Position numbers and translations under genes: made by a program. Below, one piece after another: positions 21,361-32,815 of a stretch of 64,000 nucleotides of DNA. Within the stretch, counting starts at the first letter, position 1. Each line of letters opens with the position of its first letter. Below the pieces are notes generated by a model. That model searched no databases, was not told where the DNA came from, and worked only from the letters and a program-made list of their open reading frames with translations. This stretch comes from Telopea speciosissima (lineage: Eukaryota; Streptophyta; Magnoliopsida; Proteales; Proteaceae), in assembly GCF_018873765.1 (NCBI RefSeq), contig NW_025317371.1, forward strand, positions 62,001 through 126,000, in the 5' to 3' direction.

Positions 21361-23209
21361 CAGTCTCTGTGTTCACACTGCATGGTTGCTGAACTATAGA
21401 CCACTTTTTACACTCCACTGATGAATTGGGTAATATTATTTATTTTTGGAGTTTTGCTTAAATTAAAGAAAGAGGGTTGTTGTGTTTTGTCCATCTGTTT
21501 GAGTTTCAATCATTGTTAGGCCATGCAATTCATTTTTTCACTTTCATTGATCATGGCCATTGAAGAAATCATATTGGTTGGCTGTATCCTGTATATATTA
21601 GCCATACTACCCAAACCCAACTGATTCTTGAAACCTGTGGCAAGGTGAAAGCCTAAAATGGTTGACCCATCCTGTTTTGGGGCTTCTTTAATGCTTGTAT
21701 CAGTTTGTGGGTTTTTGGTTCTGCTCCACAAGGATGTTAATCTGTTTATAGTGTCATTGTGTAGACAGTTTGGTATCATTCTTTTAATTTTTTATCTTCT
21801 CTTGTTCGCGATCATACCTGTTTGTGCTGCTTGTGCCTGGCTTCAGGCAGGGCTGATTGGCTGGTCAGGTGCACAGGCTGAAACTTACTGCCACCATTCC
21901 ATTTCTCATCCTTGCTGGTTTTTTTTTCCGATGAAACTCATCTTTGCTGGTTTTGATGGCTTACAGTTTAGCTACTTAGGAACCTGGCAAACATAGTTGA
22001 ATGGTGCTGCAATGCAGACTCATGTTTTCAGTATTCTGACCAGCCAGACAAGCATTCCATTTATATGGTGGACGAAGATGCCCACTCGCCACACTTGTAT
22101 GAACCATCCATCGACATAGTGGATTGATTATTCTGAGTTATCTCATGATATCATTAATTCGGTTAATTGTACTGCTTCTTGTGCCTTTAATCTAGTGGCT
22201 GATTTTTGTTGATTGGATAGGTTTCCCTTCTCCTGAATGAACTCTAAAACTGCTCTGGCTGAAACACTTAATCCATGATACAATGGTGATTTGAAGAATG
22301 GGACCCAAGAGCATATCTAGGAGATTAGACCATTATAACACTTCTTAACCATCTCTCACCTGTAATTCATCTTGGGAAATCATATCTCAAACCATCTTAA
22401 TGTTGTGATCATGTTCACTGCCTGGTTTTATTTCGTATCTTTAGTTTCCAATAATATAAAAATGTATATATTTTTCTCTATAAACGATATGTCGACCTTT
22501 CTCTTCCTCAGTATGAGTCCATATCACTTCCTTTTATTGAGAGTCATCTTCATCCTTGAGGTTCCTCTCTCTCTCTCTTGGGTACTCTCTGGAACTTTTG
22601 ATGCTTTAGATTTGAATCTAGTTCTTTAGGTCACTTCTTTATGATTCACTGTCGGAATGTATTGATCATTGCTCATCCATGCTTGAACCCAAGACTTTAT
22701 TTGTTATTTATTCTATGTTTTACATTTTATTTTGTTCTCTCTTTCTAACTAGCTGGTGTTCTATGAATCTATGTATAATTTTTCCAGTATGTTTTACATT
22801 TTATTTTGTTCTCTTCTGAGTTTTTTCGCATTTTGGGGCAGAAAACAATATGGAGGTGGAGATGGTAACTATTATTTCTGCATGAGCCATTGTTCAAGAT
22901 TGGAAACTTTGTAACCATCCAAAGAAAGCCAAGTGAAGAAGGGGTCTGGTACCATGAGCTAAGTTCAGTGATGTTGGGAAGCTTAATAGGGCTTGTAATC
23001 CCATTAAATACTTCTCTCTAGTTCCTAAAGTTGGTACAAAAGGAGGTGAAGATGGTGATAAGGATGGAACAGTTATGATAAAGACAGAGTTGAAGGCTAA
23101 TGACATCATTAACTTTTATAGGGTTGAGTACAGAAGAATACCTGGAGAGGTGGGAACGATTTATATGATCGATACAAAGAAAAAGAGTAAAGAAATTAGA
23201 AATGATAGT
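21361..23209. other. Intergenic, nothing recognised
   Basis: No protein family, RNA gene or transposon end was recognised. The stretch is T-rich, with ordinary low-complexity ctctctctct at about 22567-22580 and no long conserved frame. Confidence 0.4.
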
Positions 23210-23303
23210 TATCAAGTGATGGACTCATAACTTGGAGGTTTAATAGAGGAACAAGGTATCAAGTGATGGACTCATAACTTGGAGGTTTAATAGAGGAACA
23301 AGG
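23210..23303. repeat. Perfect 47-bp tandem duplication
   Basis: tatcaagtgatggactcata ... gaggaacaagg is repeated exactly, 23210-23256 and 23257-23303. Identity suggests a recent event. Confidence 0.95.
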
Positions 23304-23930
23304 TAGGAGAGGAGAGGACATTAAAAAAGGTTTCAAACTATTTGGTGTCTACATTGGCTAATTATAAAGAAGATGGGGAAGATGCTCTGTTAAAGTCCTT
23401 TTATTTTTTTCTTCTCTCTTTTTGAGTCATATGTCAAAAAGCTTATGTTCTCAACTTAAAAAGAGATTCTCAAACCTCTAAAGAATATTCCATTAACACA
23501 TCGATATTCAGTTTGCTAGTATTTTGTATTTTATAAATGTAAGTGAAAATTTAGATTTGATAAATGGGTGATCTAACCTTCCAATCATTTTTGAAACATG
23601 CAATGAGTAAATGGTGTGTCACCATGATTAAAAGGGATTTTTATTAAAAGAGATTTTCTCATTGAGAGTGTGACATCCCTCAAGGTGTCAAATAATTTAT
23701 ACCTTACTTTTTCCCCTTATAGTATGACAATTTTTTCCAATGATGTCATTATATGTATACTTGAAATATGGGCATTGCGAATTACAATGACATGTTTTGA
23801 TAATGACATAACTATGTTATTTTAAACTCATTTTTGAAAACTCTTTTATACCCTAACTTATATTACATTCAAGAATAAGACGAGGGGCAATTAAAAGAAG
23901 GCATCAAGTTTTAAACTTACCTATGGAGGT

Positions 23931-24430
23931 ATTATAATAATAATAGTAATAATAATAATAATTATTATTATTATTATTATAATGTAAGGCCAAGGACAAG
24001 GGGGTCGTGGAAATGTTTCAAGCCCAAATGGATGGCTTGACGGACGAGGTCACCATACCAAAGAAGGCGATAAGCAGTGGCTCGATGGAGATGATTCGAA
24101 TCATGCGAAAGAGAGATTTCCTATAGTATTTAAAAAGAATGTGATTTGTAATGAAAGTTGTGAGTGAGTAATAATAATAATTATAATTAATATTAATAAT
24201 AATTATTATAATTATAATTATAAACAACAACAAACTCAGCCTTGTCACCTACATGAATACAAACGACACAAAGTAGAGAAAACAAAGATAACCAAAAAGG
24301 GAAAGAAAAGATGGGAAGAGAGGGATGGGGAAAGAGATGAGAAATGGAAAAGTAAAAAAAGACAAATGAAAGATGATAACAACAACAATAACAACAACAA
24401 TAATGAGGACGATGATGATAATGGGATGTT
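23931..24430. repeat. AT-rich trinucleotide microsatellites
   Basis: Runs of ata/taa and att/tta occur at 23931-23982 and 24166-24225, and aac/aat/gat triplets at 24378-24422. The first can fold on itself because the (taa) and (tta) blocks are complementary. Open frames across this stretch are artefacts of the triplet composition. Confidence 0.85.
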
Positions 24431-24499
24431 CATTCATAATTTTGTTGTTTATTGGTGGTTAGACTCAGTTATTAAAATATTGGAACAGTGGATATGCAA

Positions 24500-25266
24500 A
24501 TTTATCTAGACGAGTGAGGTAGACACTGCAAAAATAATTACTGTGAAATGGGACGATGTTTGGTACCCTAATTCTGAAGGCGGGTTAGACATTCGTCGAT
24601 TAAGGGATGTGAATAGTGATTGTCTTAGTATGCTGGTTTGGTAGATCAAACATGAAGAAACTACTATGAGTAAATTTTTTCACGCAAGGTTTGTCAAAGC
24701 TGATGGAGCGGTGAAGCCAGGCTATATTTCTTCTTCAGTTTGGTTAGGCATTAAGAAGGTGTAGGATTTCGTCAAATCTAGTGAGCAGTAGTCGTTAGGG
24801 AGTGGGGAAAATATTCTGTTTTGGCATGACAAGTAGTATGGTCCCTTCTCTATAGCATATGTATGGACCTTGCACCTTCTTTTTTTCAGGGTCATCATAC
24901 CAGAATTTCTGAATTTATTTCTAACTAAAATTGGGTGTTTTTCTCGTATCCTAGAGGGTGTGGAGGCTATTCCCATTCCGGGAATTCAAACGGAAGATGT
25001 TTGTATCTGGTCCTTATCTTTATTGGGAGGGGGGGATTCTCTATAAAATCAGCATGGGAGGCTCTGAGGAATACTAAACCGAAGGTGGGTTGGGCCAAAC
25101 TTGTTTGGGGTTCACACCTCCTACCGCTCTAGGCTGTTTTTGGTTGGAAGATTGTATATGACAATCTGTCATGTGATGATAAAGTTAATGGCAAGGGTCT
25201 GCTTACCTTCAAGATGTGAATTGTATTTACAACAAAAAGGGTCCATTCAACATACTTTCTTGGAGT
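24500..25266 (+). pseudogene. LINE ORF2 C-terminal relic (plus strand)
   Basis: The plus strand reads VKWDDVWYPNSEGGLDIRRL, RDVNSDCLSMLVW, KFFHARFVKADGAVKPGYIS, SSVWLGIKKV, GENILFWHDK and later GVHTSYRSRLFLVGRL ... LPSRCELYLQ ... QHTFLECDC. This is the connection and zf-RVT zinc-binding part of a plant LINE. Stops are numerous. The sequence breaks off at 25266, where an LTR-like sequence begins, and RNase H of a similar LINE appears at 26405. Confidence 0.7.
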
Positions 25267-25268
25267 GC

Positions 25269-26110
25269 GACTGTCACACCCTGCTCCCTAAAACCCGGGG
25301 AATGAGATTAGGATGCCTACTAGGACCTCATACGCAATACCTTAACCATACAACCACAATCAATCCGTAATAAAATCAGAACAGCGGAAGTCTAATGATA
25401 TTTTATAAGTCAACAAGTTTATTTCATATGTCATCCAAGATAACATAATTACATACTAAAACCTAAAAGTATAATTATTATATTAAAAGTATTAAAATAT
25501 CAAAATAAGAACTGATGGCATAATGCCCTCAATCAGACTGCTCTATAAGCACAACTATCGCAACCACAACCACTATCATGCTCCCTGGACTCTGGAGTCC
25601 ACCAGTCGCCGCACTCAATCATGGTAAGAAAGGTATCTGCACTCACAGACTCGACAATACTTGCTCCCTCATCTAAAAGAGGCACGCATGTGGTGTGAGC
25701 TCCACTAAGCTCAATGAGGGCAGGGAAACATGCAAACAAATACAAATAGTCTATGATGTAGTGCATGAATCAATTTATTAATTAACCTAGGCAACAAAAC
25801 TAAGTCTCAGGTTATCAGTGCTACTCCAACACATTAGGATGTATCTTTGGTCCCAAAATTAGTCATTGACCACCTAGTGATAAATGCCCTAGTTACGTAA
25901 GAGAGCTTGCTGGTCCTCGAATGCGCCATGGGTCTTCTAGCATACCCCGATAACCCATCGGTCCTAGAATTCCCAACGGTCAACTGGCTCAGTCCGCCTC
26001 CGACAATAATCACATGTACCACGGTAATGGTATTCCGAAATAATGCATTAGACCTACCACTAAAAGGTTATCCAACACGTAAACCCCTGTTGGCTAGGAC
26101 TTGTAACACC
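25269..26110. repeat. LTR-like remnant beginning TGTCACACCC
   Basis: TGTCACACCCTGCTCCC at 25269 is a typical LTR terminus of plant gypsy families, and it interrupts the LINE. Internal phrases gagctccactaagctcaatg and ttatccaacacgtaaacccc are shared with 43154-45647 (gagctccactggccccaatg, ttatccaacacctaaacccc). The two are therefore diverged copies of one LTR family. The right end is not defined. Assignment to gypsy is inference from the terminus. Confidence 0.5.
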
Positions 26111-26156
26111 CGGTCAATGATCCTAACCTAATACCATCTACATGGCAAAGTATCAC

Positions 26157-26170
26157 ATGTATGTATATGT

Positions 26171-26202
<32 letters not shown>
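26157..26202. repeat. (GT)n(AT)n microsatellite
   Basis: A compound dinucleotide run, gtgtgtgtgtgtgt followed by atatatatatatat. Confidence 0.9.
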
Positions 26203-26289
26203 TGAGAATCAATCATATCACTTCTCCCCCTTTTGTCATCAACAAAAGATGGGGTAAAGTAACTAGCTGCCCCTAAATTAGTGCAATAT

Positions 26290-26402
26290 TTTAAAAAAAT
26301 GCATAAACATAATATCAATGCTCCGATGAACAAAAGGTAAGTTATGATTATGCCCACATCCAAGTAGCGATGATTATGATCACCCCTGTGCGAATGAACC
26401 AA
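26290..26402 (-). pseudogene. DUF4220/DUF594-family fragment
   Basis: The minus strand reads HRGDHNHRYLDVGIIITYLL followed by FIGALIL, a membrane segment. The same stretch occurs in the larger DUF4220/DUF594 pseudogene at about 28080-28160 (DVDIIITYLLFIGAFIL). This is a small second copy of that gene, wedged between LTR-like sequence and LINE RNase H. Confidence 0.5.
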
Positions 26403-26404
26403 GG

Positions 26405-26823
26405 TGAGTGGATTCTACTTTGGGTTTTTCTTTCCAATATGTATGATGGTTTGCTTACCTATATGTGTGATATAAAGTTAAATCTACATGGACACTCTAA
26501 ATCATTCGAGCACCTTGTAGTAGAAACTGATTGTAAAGAGCTTTGTTCTTACATCATCAGGGGGAGTACATCGGTCCCTCTTATCATTCAGCCATTGATT
26601 GAGGATATATCCCATATTTCTTCATATTTTCTAGAATGTAGTTTCTAGTATATTCCTAGGGAATTTAATTCTATACATGTTTCCCTAGCAAGGAAGACCA
26701 TGTCCGTTACGAGCAAGATGGTTTGACCTAATTCCACTCAGTGTTTAACAGAATCTAGTAATTCAGCAACTACGAACTTTGCTCATTTTCTTGAATAGAT
26801 GTCTTTTTACCAAAAAAAAAAAA
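26405..26823 (+). pseudogene. LINE RNase H tail with poly(A)
   Basis: The plus strand gives VVETDCKELCSYI, IIQPLIEDISHISSYF, then YIPREFNSIHVSLARKTMSV. This is the C-terminal RNase H-like (RVT_3) domain carried by many plant LINEs, ending with an A-run at 26812-26823. It is probably the tail of the LINE at 24500-25266, separated from it by later insertions. Confidence 0.65.
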
Positions 26824-27064
26824 GATGCAAGAACTCATTAGATTTGTTGGTAAAAGTACAAGAACAATAACCCAATATGGCTTTAAGGACAATAATGGAT
26901 TGGATTTGTTGATAAAGGTACAAGAACAATGACACAATCTGGCTTTAAAGACAATAATTAATTGGGGAAATTTTATAAATAAGAAATATATTTATAATAG
27001 TGGAAAGAAAAATACTGGAGTACCTATGCTCCCAATTATTTAGTGACATCTGCTTCTAGCCTAG

Positions 27065-28382
27065 TTACCCAGAAATCAACATGGCTCTTACATGCCCTTG
27101 TGAAATTTGAAACAGTTGTGCAATACCAAGATGCGCCATTATAAGCCATACATGAATGATAAATGCTCCTCCTTGTCTAAGTTGTTGAGCATGGTAAGTC
27201 CCTCTGCATTGGCTTGCAGCATAAGACAATATCTCGATCCACACATGACTCATTATCTCCCATATATCGAACTTCTCTCCCTCAAACGATTGCAGAGTTT
27301 TTGCAAGCCTACATGCATCAAATAGTACAAACTTGCTTCTATCTTCTTTCACTTCTACCGGTAGAATATCTGTGTTCACCTCAAGCAACTTCTCACAAGC
27401 TTTAATTTTTTTAGATTTTGAATATGTTTCTTCGAAAAAATCCTTTGCTTCTACACGAGTATCTCAAAATCTGATCTGATCAATCCCTTCTAGGAACATA
27501 AAAGGACACATTATAAGAAGATACAACTTATAATCTGATAGTAACTTGCTTGTTTCACGTTGCAATTCTGTGAAAGGTGAAATGCTATTATCGCACTCGT
27601 AATAGAGATATGTGGCAATGTGCCAGAGAAGAATGGTTTGATCAAATTCTACTTCACTCAGGCTCCATTGAAGCTTATCCCTTAGATGACCATTGTTTCC
27701 AAGTACACCATCACCTCTACTTGTGCACAAATTCTTGACATCCTCAATCTTCACAACTTCTCTTGATTTTCTCTTGAGCTCTTTGAAGATTAGTTCTTTG
27801 GACTTAAAGAACACTCCCTTAGAGTATTAGTATTTGTAATAGTAGTTTTCTAGTAATTTGTCAACACGGAGGAGTCTCTAAACTTTAGGGAATATTCTAG
27901 GTGTTTTATCTATCACACAAACACTTATTAAATTATATTGTGCCACTAAATTAGACCATCTTTTCCCAGAAGACAGTTTTTTTCTTCAAATCATTTGATA
28001 CTAACTGAGCATTGAGTTTAGTTAGCCAAAGAAATGCCCAGTCAGAGTATATCAGAATGAAGATGGCATAAATCTCGAGAATAAATGCTCCGATGAACAA
28101 GAGGTAAGTTATAATTATGTCCACATCCAAGTAGCAAGGGCTATGATCACCAAGCCTGTAAGGGAATAAATCAAGGTAGCTTACGAGTAAAGTAAATCAT
28201 ACATAAATCCGAGTTCCACCTCAATCACTTTGAAAGCTGTTCTTGATGAAATATCTTAAAAGAACACTCTTCTCTCCTTCCAGTCCTAACTACTTTGAAT
28301 CGAGAGACCCTTTGGCTTGTTTAGAATAGTAATCGTTCATGAATTTGGCATAATTGGGGCCTGGAGTATAGATTTTCTGAAA
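27065..28382 (-). pseudogene. DUF4220/DUF594 protein pseudogene, C-terminal half
   Basis: The minus strand matches the plant membrane protein family with an N-terminal DUF4220 and a C-terminal DUF594 domain; its function is unknown. Adjacent to the copia insertion it reads GPNYAKFMNDYYSKQAKG, then about 28200 VIEVELGFMYDL, then membrane segment DVDIIITYLLFIGAFIL. The DUF594 domain runs 27814-27065: EELKRKSREVV-like start, VKNLCTSRGDGVLGNNGHLR, LQWSLSEVEFDQTILLWHIA, TELQRETSKLLSDY, MCPFMFLEG, then a single in-frame TGA at 27464, and EAKDFFEETY, DILPVEVKEDRSKFVLFDAC, RLAKTLQSFEGEKFDIWEIM, LSYAASQCRGTYHAQQLRQG. Its N-terminal half is at 32283-32815. Confidence 0.85.
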
Positions 28383-28387
28383 TGTTC

Positions 28388-28445
28388 TATTACCATATGA
28401 GTTTTCATACTAATCCAGTAACTAGGATAATTGATTCTTTCCTAT
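28388..28445 (+). repeat. Truncated 5' LTR
   Basis: tattaccatatgagttttca to ctttcctat matches the first 58 bases of the 3' LTR at 32083 with three differences. After that the sequence passes directly into gag (tctcaccatgcctaat). Confidence 0.85.
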
Positions 28446-28449
28446 TCTC

Positions 28450-28745
28450 ACCATGCCTAATGGAGCTGAAACTTCTTCTTCCTCAACGACTATACCACCT
28501 AACTCTCCATATTTCCTGCACGCCTCTATCAACAAGGCACACCTCTTCTCACGCCGGTTCTTGATGGCGACAATTTCCCAACATGGAATCGTGCCAAGAT
28601 CATGGCTCTTGAGGCCAAGAACAAACTCCAATTTCTTGACGGTTCTTTACCGAAACCTGACCGTTGCTACCTCTTCAGGACTGATCATCTCCACCCAGGG
28701 TCCCACTTTATCTACTGGTTAGATTCAACAACTTCTGGCATTACT
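28450..28745 (+). pseudogene. Copia gag fragment
   Basis: LDGDNFPTWNRAKIMALEAK, then KLQFLDGSLPKPD, is the N-terminal copia gag motif (about 28555-28660), with a frame change from the ATG at 28453. The rest of gag, including the zinc knuckle, is missing. Confidence 0.75.
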
Positions 28746-28789
28746 TCCTGTTGGTAATTCTCATCCTCAAAAATATTGTAGGTAAGGTT

Positions 28790-30120
28790 TGTCTTGCTTC
28801 TTCTTTCGGTTCTTCCTCGAGGATAATCGATTCCGGGGTAACCGACCATATTTGTTTAGATTTAAGTCTTTTTTCTAAAATTTCTAATCCTCCTAATGCA
28901 TTACCAATCACGTTGCCTAATGGCACCCAAACTCTAGTTGTTCACATGGGTACTGTTCATCTATCACCTTCTTTAATACTTGAGCATGTCCTATATATTC
29001 CTACATTCCGTATAATTTGCTTTCAATTCCTAAATTTACTTCTAATGCTTCCTGGGAAGTAATTTTTTTCCCCAACATCTTGTCTTTTTCAGGACCCTCG
29101 TTCGAAGATGATTATTGCGATGGGTAAACACCATGGAGATCTATATTTCTTGGAAAGTCCTTGGCCTTCAGTTGCTGCTGTCGATCGCTCCACCTTTGAC
29201 CTTTGGCATTGTCACCTCGATCATCTTGGTTCTTTAGTTTTACCTTCTTTGAACCTTCTGGATTCTGCCATTAATTTTCATTAACATTGTTCTTGTACTG
29301 TTTGCCCTTTGGCAAAACAGATCCGTTTACCTTTTCCTAGTAATTTCATTTCAACTAAATCATGTTTTGATATGATACACCTTGACGTTTGCGGACCATA
29401 TCAGACATCGTCTTTATCTGGGGCACGTTACCTTTTAACACTTGTGGATGATTTTTCTAGGACAACCTAGGTATATCTCATGCAAACCAAGGTCAAAATT
29501 CCCTTGTTGGTTCAATCCTTCTTTTTTATGGTTGAAATGTAATTTGGCTTTCAAATTAAAATTATTCGTTCTGACCAAGGAACAGAATTTTTAAACCATC
29601 CCACCTTTCAACATTTACAATCATTGGGGGTCATACATCAATACAGTTGCGTTTCCACCCCCAACAAAATGGAGTGGTGGAACGAAAGCACCGCCACCTT
29701 CTCAATGTGGCTTGAGGCTTGCGTTTTCAAGCAAACTTACCAACAAAATTTTGGGGGGACTGTGTTTTGACAGCCACATATTTGATAAACCGTTTACCCA
29801 CTTCTGTTTTACATAGGAAGACACCTTATGAGTTGCTTTTTGGTAAACAACCAATTTTTTCACATCTAAGGGTTTTTGGCTGCCTATGTTTTGCACAGAA
29901 CACTTCACCTAAATTTGATCAACGTACATCCCCAGGATTTTTCATTGGTTATCCTTTTGCACAAAAAAGGTATCGTATCTATGATCTACAAATAGGGAAA
30001 ATCTTGATTTCCCGTGATATTATATTTCATGAAGAAACTTTTCCCTTCCACAAAGTTTCGGATTTCACAACCCACTTGTGCGCCCATTGTTCCCCATTGA
30101 TAATGAGCTTAATGCATTAA
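28790..30120 (+). pseudogene. Copia protease and integrase (broken)
   Basis: Protease is seen as SSRIIDSGVTDHIC (about 28815-28856). The pre-integrase region shows FDLWHCHLDHLGS, and integrase shows HLDVCGPYQTSSLSGARYLL, VDDFSRT, RSDQGTEFLN, then [30 protein letters not shown] and [16 protein letters not shown]. Two catalytic aspartates survive (HLD, RSD). In-frame stops at several places and a frameshift near 29650 inactivate it. Confidence 0.85.
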
Positions 30121-30161
30121 ATCCCACTGCCTCCACTAGCCCACTACCACTTCCTACATCT

Positions 30162-30325
30162 GAACCTCTACCACCCACTGCCAATATACCCACCACCACC
30201 AATAATCCAACACCACCTTCCAACTCTTCTACAGTTGAACCTCTACCACCCGTTGCCAATATACCCACCACCACCACCTTCCAACTCTTCTACGGTTGAA
30301 CCTCTCCCACCCGCCAATATTCCTG
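30162..30325 (+). repeat. Proline-coding tandem repeat in the INT-RT linker
   Basis: Units starting gaacctctaccaccc run 30162-30236 and 30237-30297, with a partial third from 30298. They share ccaatatacccaccaccacc and ttccaactcttctac. They encode a proline-rich linker, and the open frames on the opposite strand here are artefacts. Confidence 0.85.
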
Positions 30326-30469
30326 AAGTGCCTCAGGTTCCCCAAGTATTACCCACCAATACCCGTCCGCAGCGCACAAAAACAAAGCCAAGTTACTTAA
30401 AAGATTATAAATGTTTGTTTACCTAATCTCAATTACCGTCTTCGGCACCTGTCCAAGGTACCTTTTATC

Positions 30470-32070
30470 CCATGCATTCTTATGTACAATATCATCGTTT
30501 TTCTCCAAAATATCTTACCTTTCTCTCCTCCCTAGCTAGCACATTTGAACCTGCAACATTTGCCGAGGCAATGAAATACCCACAGTGGCATGATGCAATG
30601 CAAGCAGAAATTATGGCTCTCTCTGAGAATCAGACATGGTCTTTGGTTTCTTTACCAGAAGGAAAAAAAACTCATTGGGTCAAAATGGGTATTCAAGATT
30701 AAGCGACGGTCCGATGGTTCAATCGAACGCTACAAGGCTTGCTTAGTAGCTAAAGGATACAATCAAGTGGAAGGAATTGACTATACTAACACTTTTGCCT
30801 CAGTTGCGAAGCTTGTGACAGTTCACACTCTTATTGCCTTGGCGGCTGTTAAAGGTTGGATATTACATCAAATGGACGTTCATAATGCGTTCCTCCATGG
30901 GGATCTTAATGAAGATTTTTACATGACCCTCCCCCAGGTTATCGTCGTAAAGGGTAAATGCTTGTTTGCAAACTTAAAAAATCACTATATGGTTTGAAAC
31001 AGGCATCAAGACAAAGGTTCTCAAAGTTTCCACTGCTCTTCTTGATTTCAGATTCTCTCAATCTCAAGTTGATCACTCATTGTTTACCTTGAGCCGCCAC
31101 AACGAAAGTGTTTACATTGTGCTCTATGTGGATGATATCATCATCACCGGCACCAATGCTCCTTTGATCGAGACAGTTAAAAATTTTTTGTTCCAAAATT
31201 TTCATATAAAGGATCTTGGTCCTTTGAAATTTTTTCTGGGCATTGACGTTGCTAGATCCACCAAGGGAATTTATCTCTCACAGTCCAAATATGTTATGGA
31301 TATTCTACAAGACAATGGCTTTACTAGAACTAGGCCAACATACACACCCATGGAGCAAAACTTACATCTTACTAATTCCACTGGTGATTTATTATCCGAT
31401 CCTGCATCCTATCGCCGACTCGTTGGACACTTGATATATCTCACAGTAACGCGCGCAGATATCACTCACATAGTGAACATTCTAAGTCAGTTCATGCATG
31501 CACCTCGCCAGCCACATTTGGGTGTTGCACATAGGTGCTCCGATTTTTGAAGACCACACCGGGGCAAGGACTTTTTTCTTGGCCAATTCCTCACTCAATA
31601 TTCATGGTTATTGTGCTGATTGGGCAACTTGTACCATAATCCAACGTTCAATGACGGGTTACTGCATTCTTCTTGGTTCAAGTCCAATTTCATGGAAAAC
31701 CAAGAAACAAACAATTGTTTCTATTCTTCTGCAGAGGTAGAATATAGGGCCATGGCAGTAGCCACATGTGAATTCTCCTGGATCTCATATCTTTTAAAAG
31801 ACTTGAGGATTGATTACTAATCACCAATACCCTTACATTGTGACAATCAAGCGGCTATCCACATAGCCTCGAATCCCCTTTTTCATGAATGAACAAAACA
31901 TATCAAGATTGACTGCGATGTTGTTTGTGAAAAACTCCAACAAGGAGTCCTACGACCGACCAAGATCCAAAGCTCAGATCAAATTGCAGACTTATTTACA
32001 AAATCACTTGGTCGAGAACAAGTCCAAGGTCTTAGTTCCAAGCTGGGCATTTGTGACTTGTACACTCCAA
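30470..32070 (+). pseudogene. Copia reverse transcriptase and RNase H (broken)
   Basis: [20 protein letters not shown] begins reverse transcriptase. [60 protein letters not shown] and LYVDDIIITGT follow, then FFLGIDVARS and SYRRLVGHLIYLTVTRADI. RNase H is seen as [19 protein letters not shown], then HIASNPLFHE and QIADLFTKSLGREQV near the 3' LTR. The polymerase YVDD is kept. Frameshifts occur near 30680, 31000, 31540 and 31740. Confidence 0.88.
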
Positions 32071-32082
32071 CTTGAGGGGAAG

Positions 32083-32277
32083 TATTACCATATGAGTTTT
32101 CATACTAATCTAGTGACTAGGATAATTGATTCTTTCCTATCCATATCATAATCATAGGAGTTAATTAGGGACTAATTCTGGGTGATTGACCCTTGTAATC
32201 TTTGTATATATTGATACCTTAATATCAATGGAAACACACCAATTCAATCCCATATTTCTAGTGCTATACAATTAACA
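32083..32277 (+). repeat. 3' LTR (195 bp)
   Basis: It starts tattaccatatgag directly after the polypurine tract cttgaggggaag (32071-32082) and ends attaaca before the target duplication tgttc. Confidence 0.88.
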
Positions 32278-32282
32278 TGTTC

Positions 32283-32815
32283 CTTGCTTGCCAACATGAG
32301 AACCCATGTCCTTTCTCCATACTTAATAATTCAAGGGATAAACATGAAGACAGTAAGGATGGAGACTCAACTATGGACGGAGACTCGACTATAAGTCCAG
32401 GATCTAATCACAACATAAACTGCAATACCAGTTTGTTGTAATAGTCCAAGAAAGTGCCTGAGCCACAATTCATTATCTTCTAAAGAGTAGGCAGTGATGG
32501 TGTCTGGGCCACTAAGGTGTAACAGAAGAAATGGTGCCCAGAGAGCAGTTAGTTCACTGCTTCCGGGCTGTCCTTGACCGTGGGGAGAGGGCACTAGTTG
32601 CTATGATGTCTGCAGACAAGTAAGACAATCACAGAATTATCTGAACCCAGACACTAGCTGTGTACCGTCTACGGCTGCCCAAGAAGATAAGAATGATTTG
32701 TAATAGGAGGCTAAGAATAACCAATACTCGGAGCTCCCATTCATTCTAGATCTTCTGAACTTGTTCAGAGAACACCTCCACGATCTTATTCTTCCTCTTT
32801 ATAAAGAGCAAACTA
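32283..32815 (-). pseudogene. DUF4220/DUF594 protein pseudogene, N-terminal half
   Basis: The minus strand from about 32810 reads NEWELRVLVILSLLLQIILI, FLGSRRRYTASVWVQIIL, LSYLSADIIATSAL, then after a frameshift LTALWAPFLLLHLSGPDTIT, AYSLEDNELWLRHFLGLL. It reaches IIKYGERTWVLMLASKEH beside the copia element. These are hallmark DUF4220 blocks: hydrophobic segments plus HLSGPDTITAYSLEDNELW. Two in-frame stops and a frameshift are present. Removing the copia and one tgttc makes this adjoin 28382, giving about 1.85 kb, near the usual length of these proteins (about 650-750 residues). Confidence 0.88.

Larger units (their letters stand above)
28388..32277 (+). mobile_element. Ty1/copia element inserted into the DUF4220/DUF594 gene
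   Basis: A 3.89-kb plus-strand copia element flanked by a perfect 5-bp duplication, tgttc (28383-28387 and 32278-32282). The host pseudogene reads into both flanks. The 3' LTR is 195 bp; only about 58 bp of the 5' LTR remain before gag sequence starts, so an internal deletion removed most of the 5' LTR, the primer site and the start of the leader. Gag also jumps straight to protease, indicating a second deletion. Integrase, reverse transcriptase and RNase H follow with many stops and frameshifts. It is dead and shorter than usual for its type. Confidence 0.93.

Noticed and set aside
24245-24437. Two 62-aa leucine/valine/isoleucine-rich ORFs
   Set aside because: They translate aac/aat/gat microsatellite and purine-rich sequence; composition explains the open frame.
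30065-30299. Glycine/valine-rich minus-strand ORF and proline-rich plus-strand ORFs as genes
   Set aside because: They are readings of the tandem repeat in the copia INT-RT linker.
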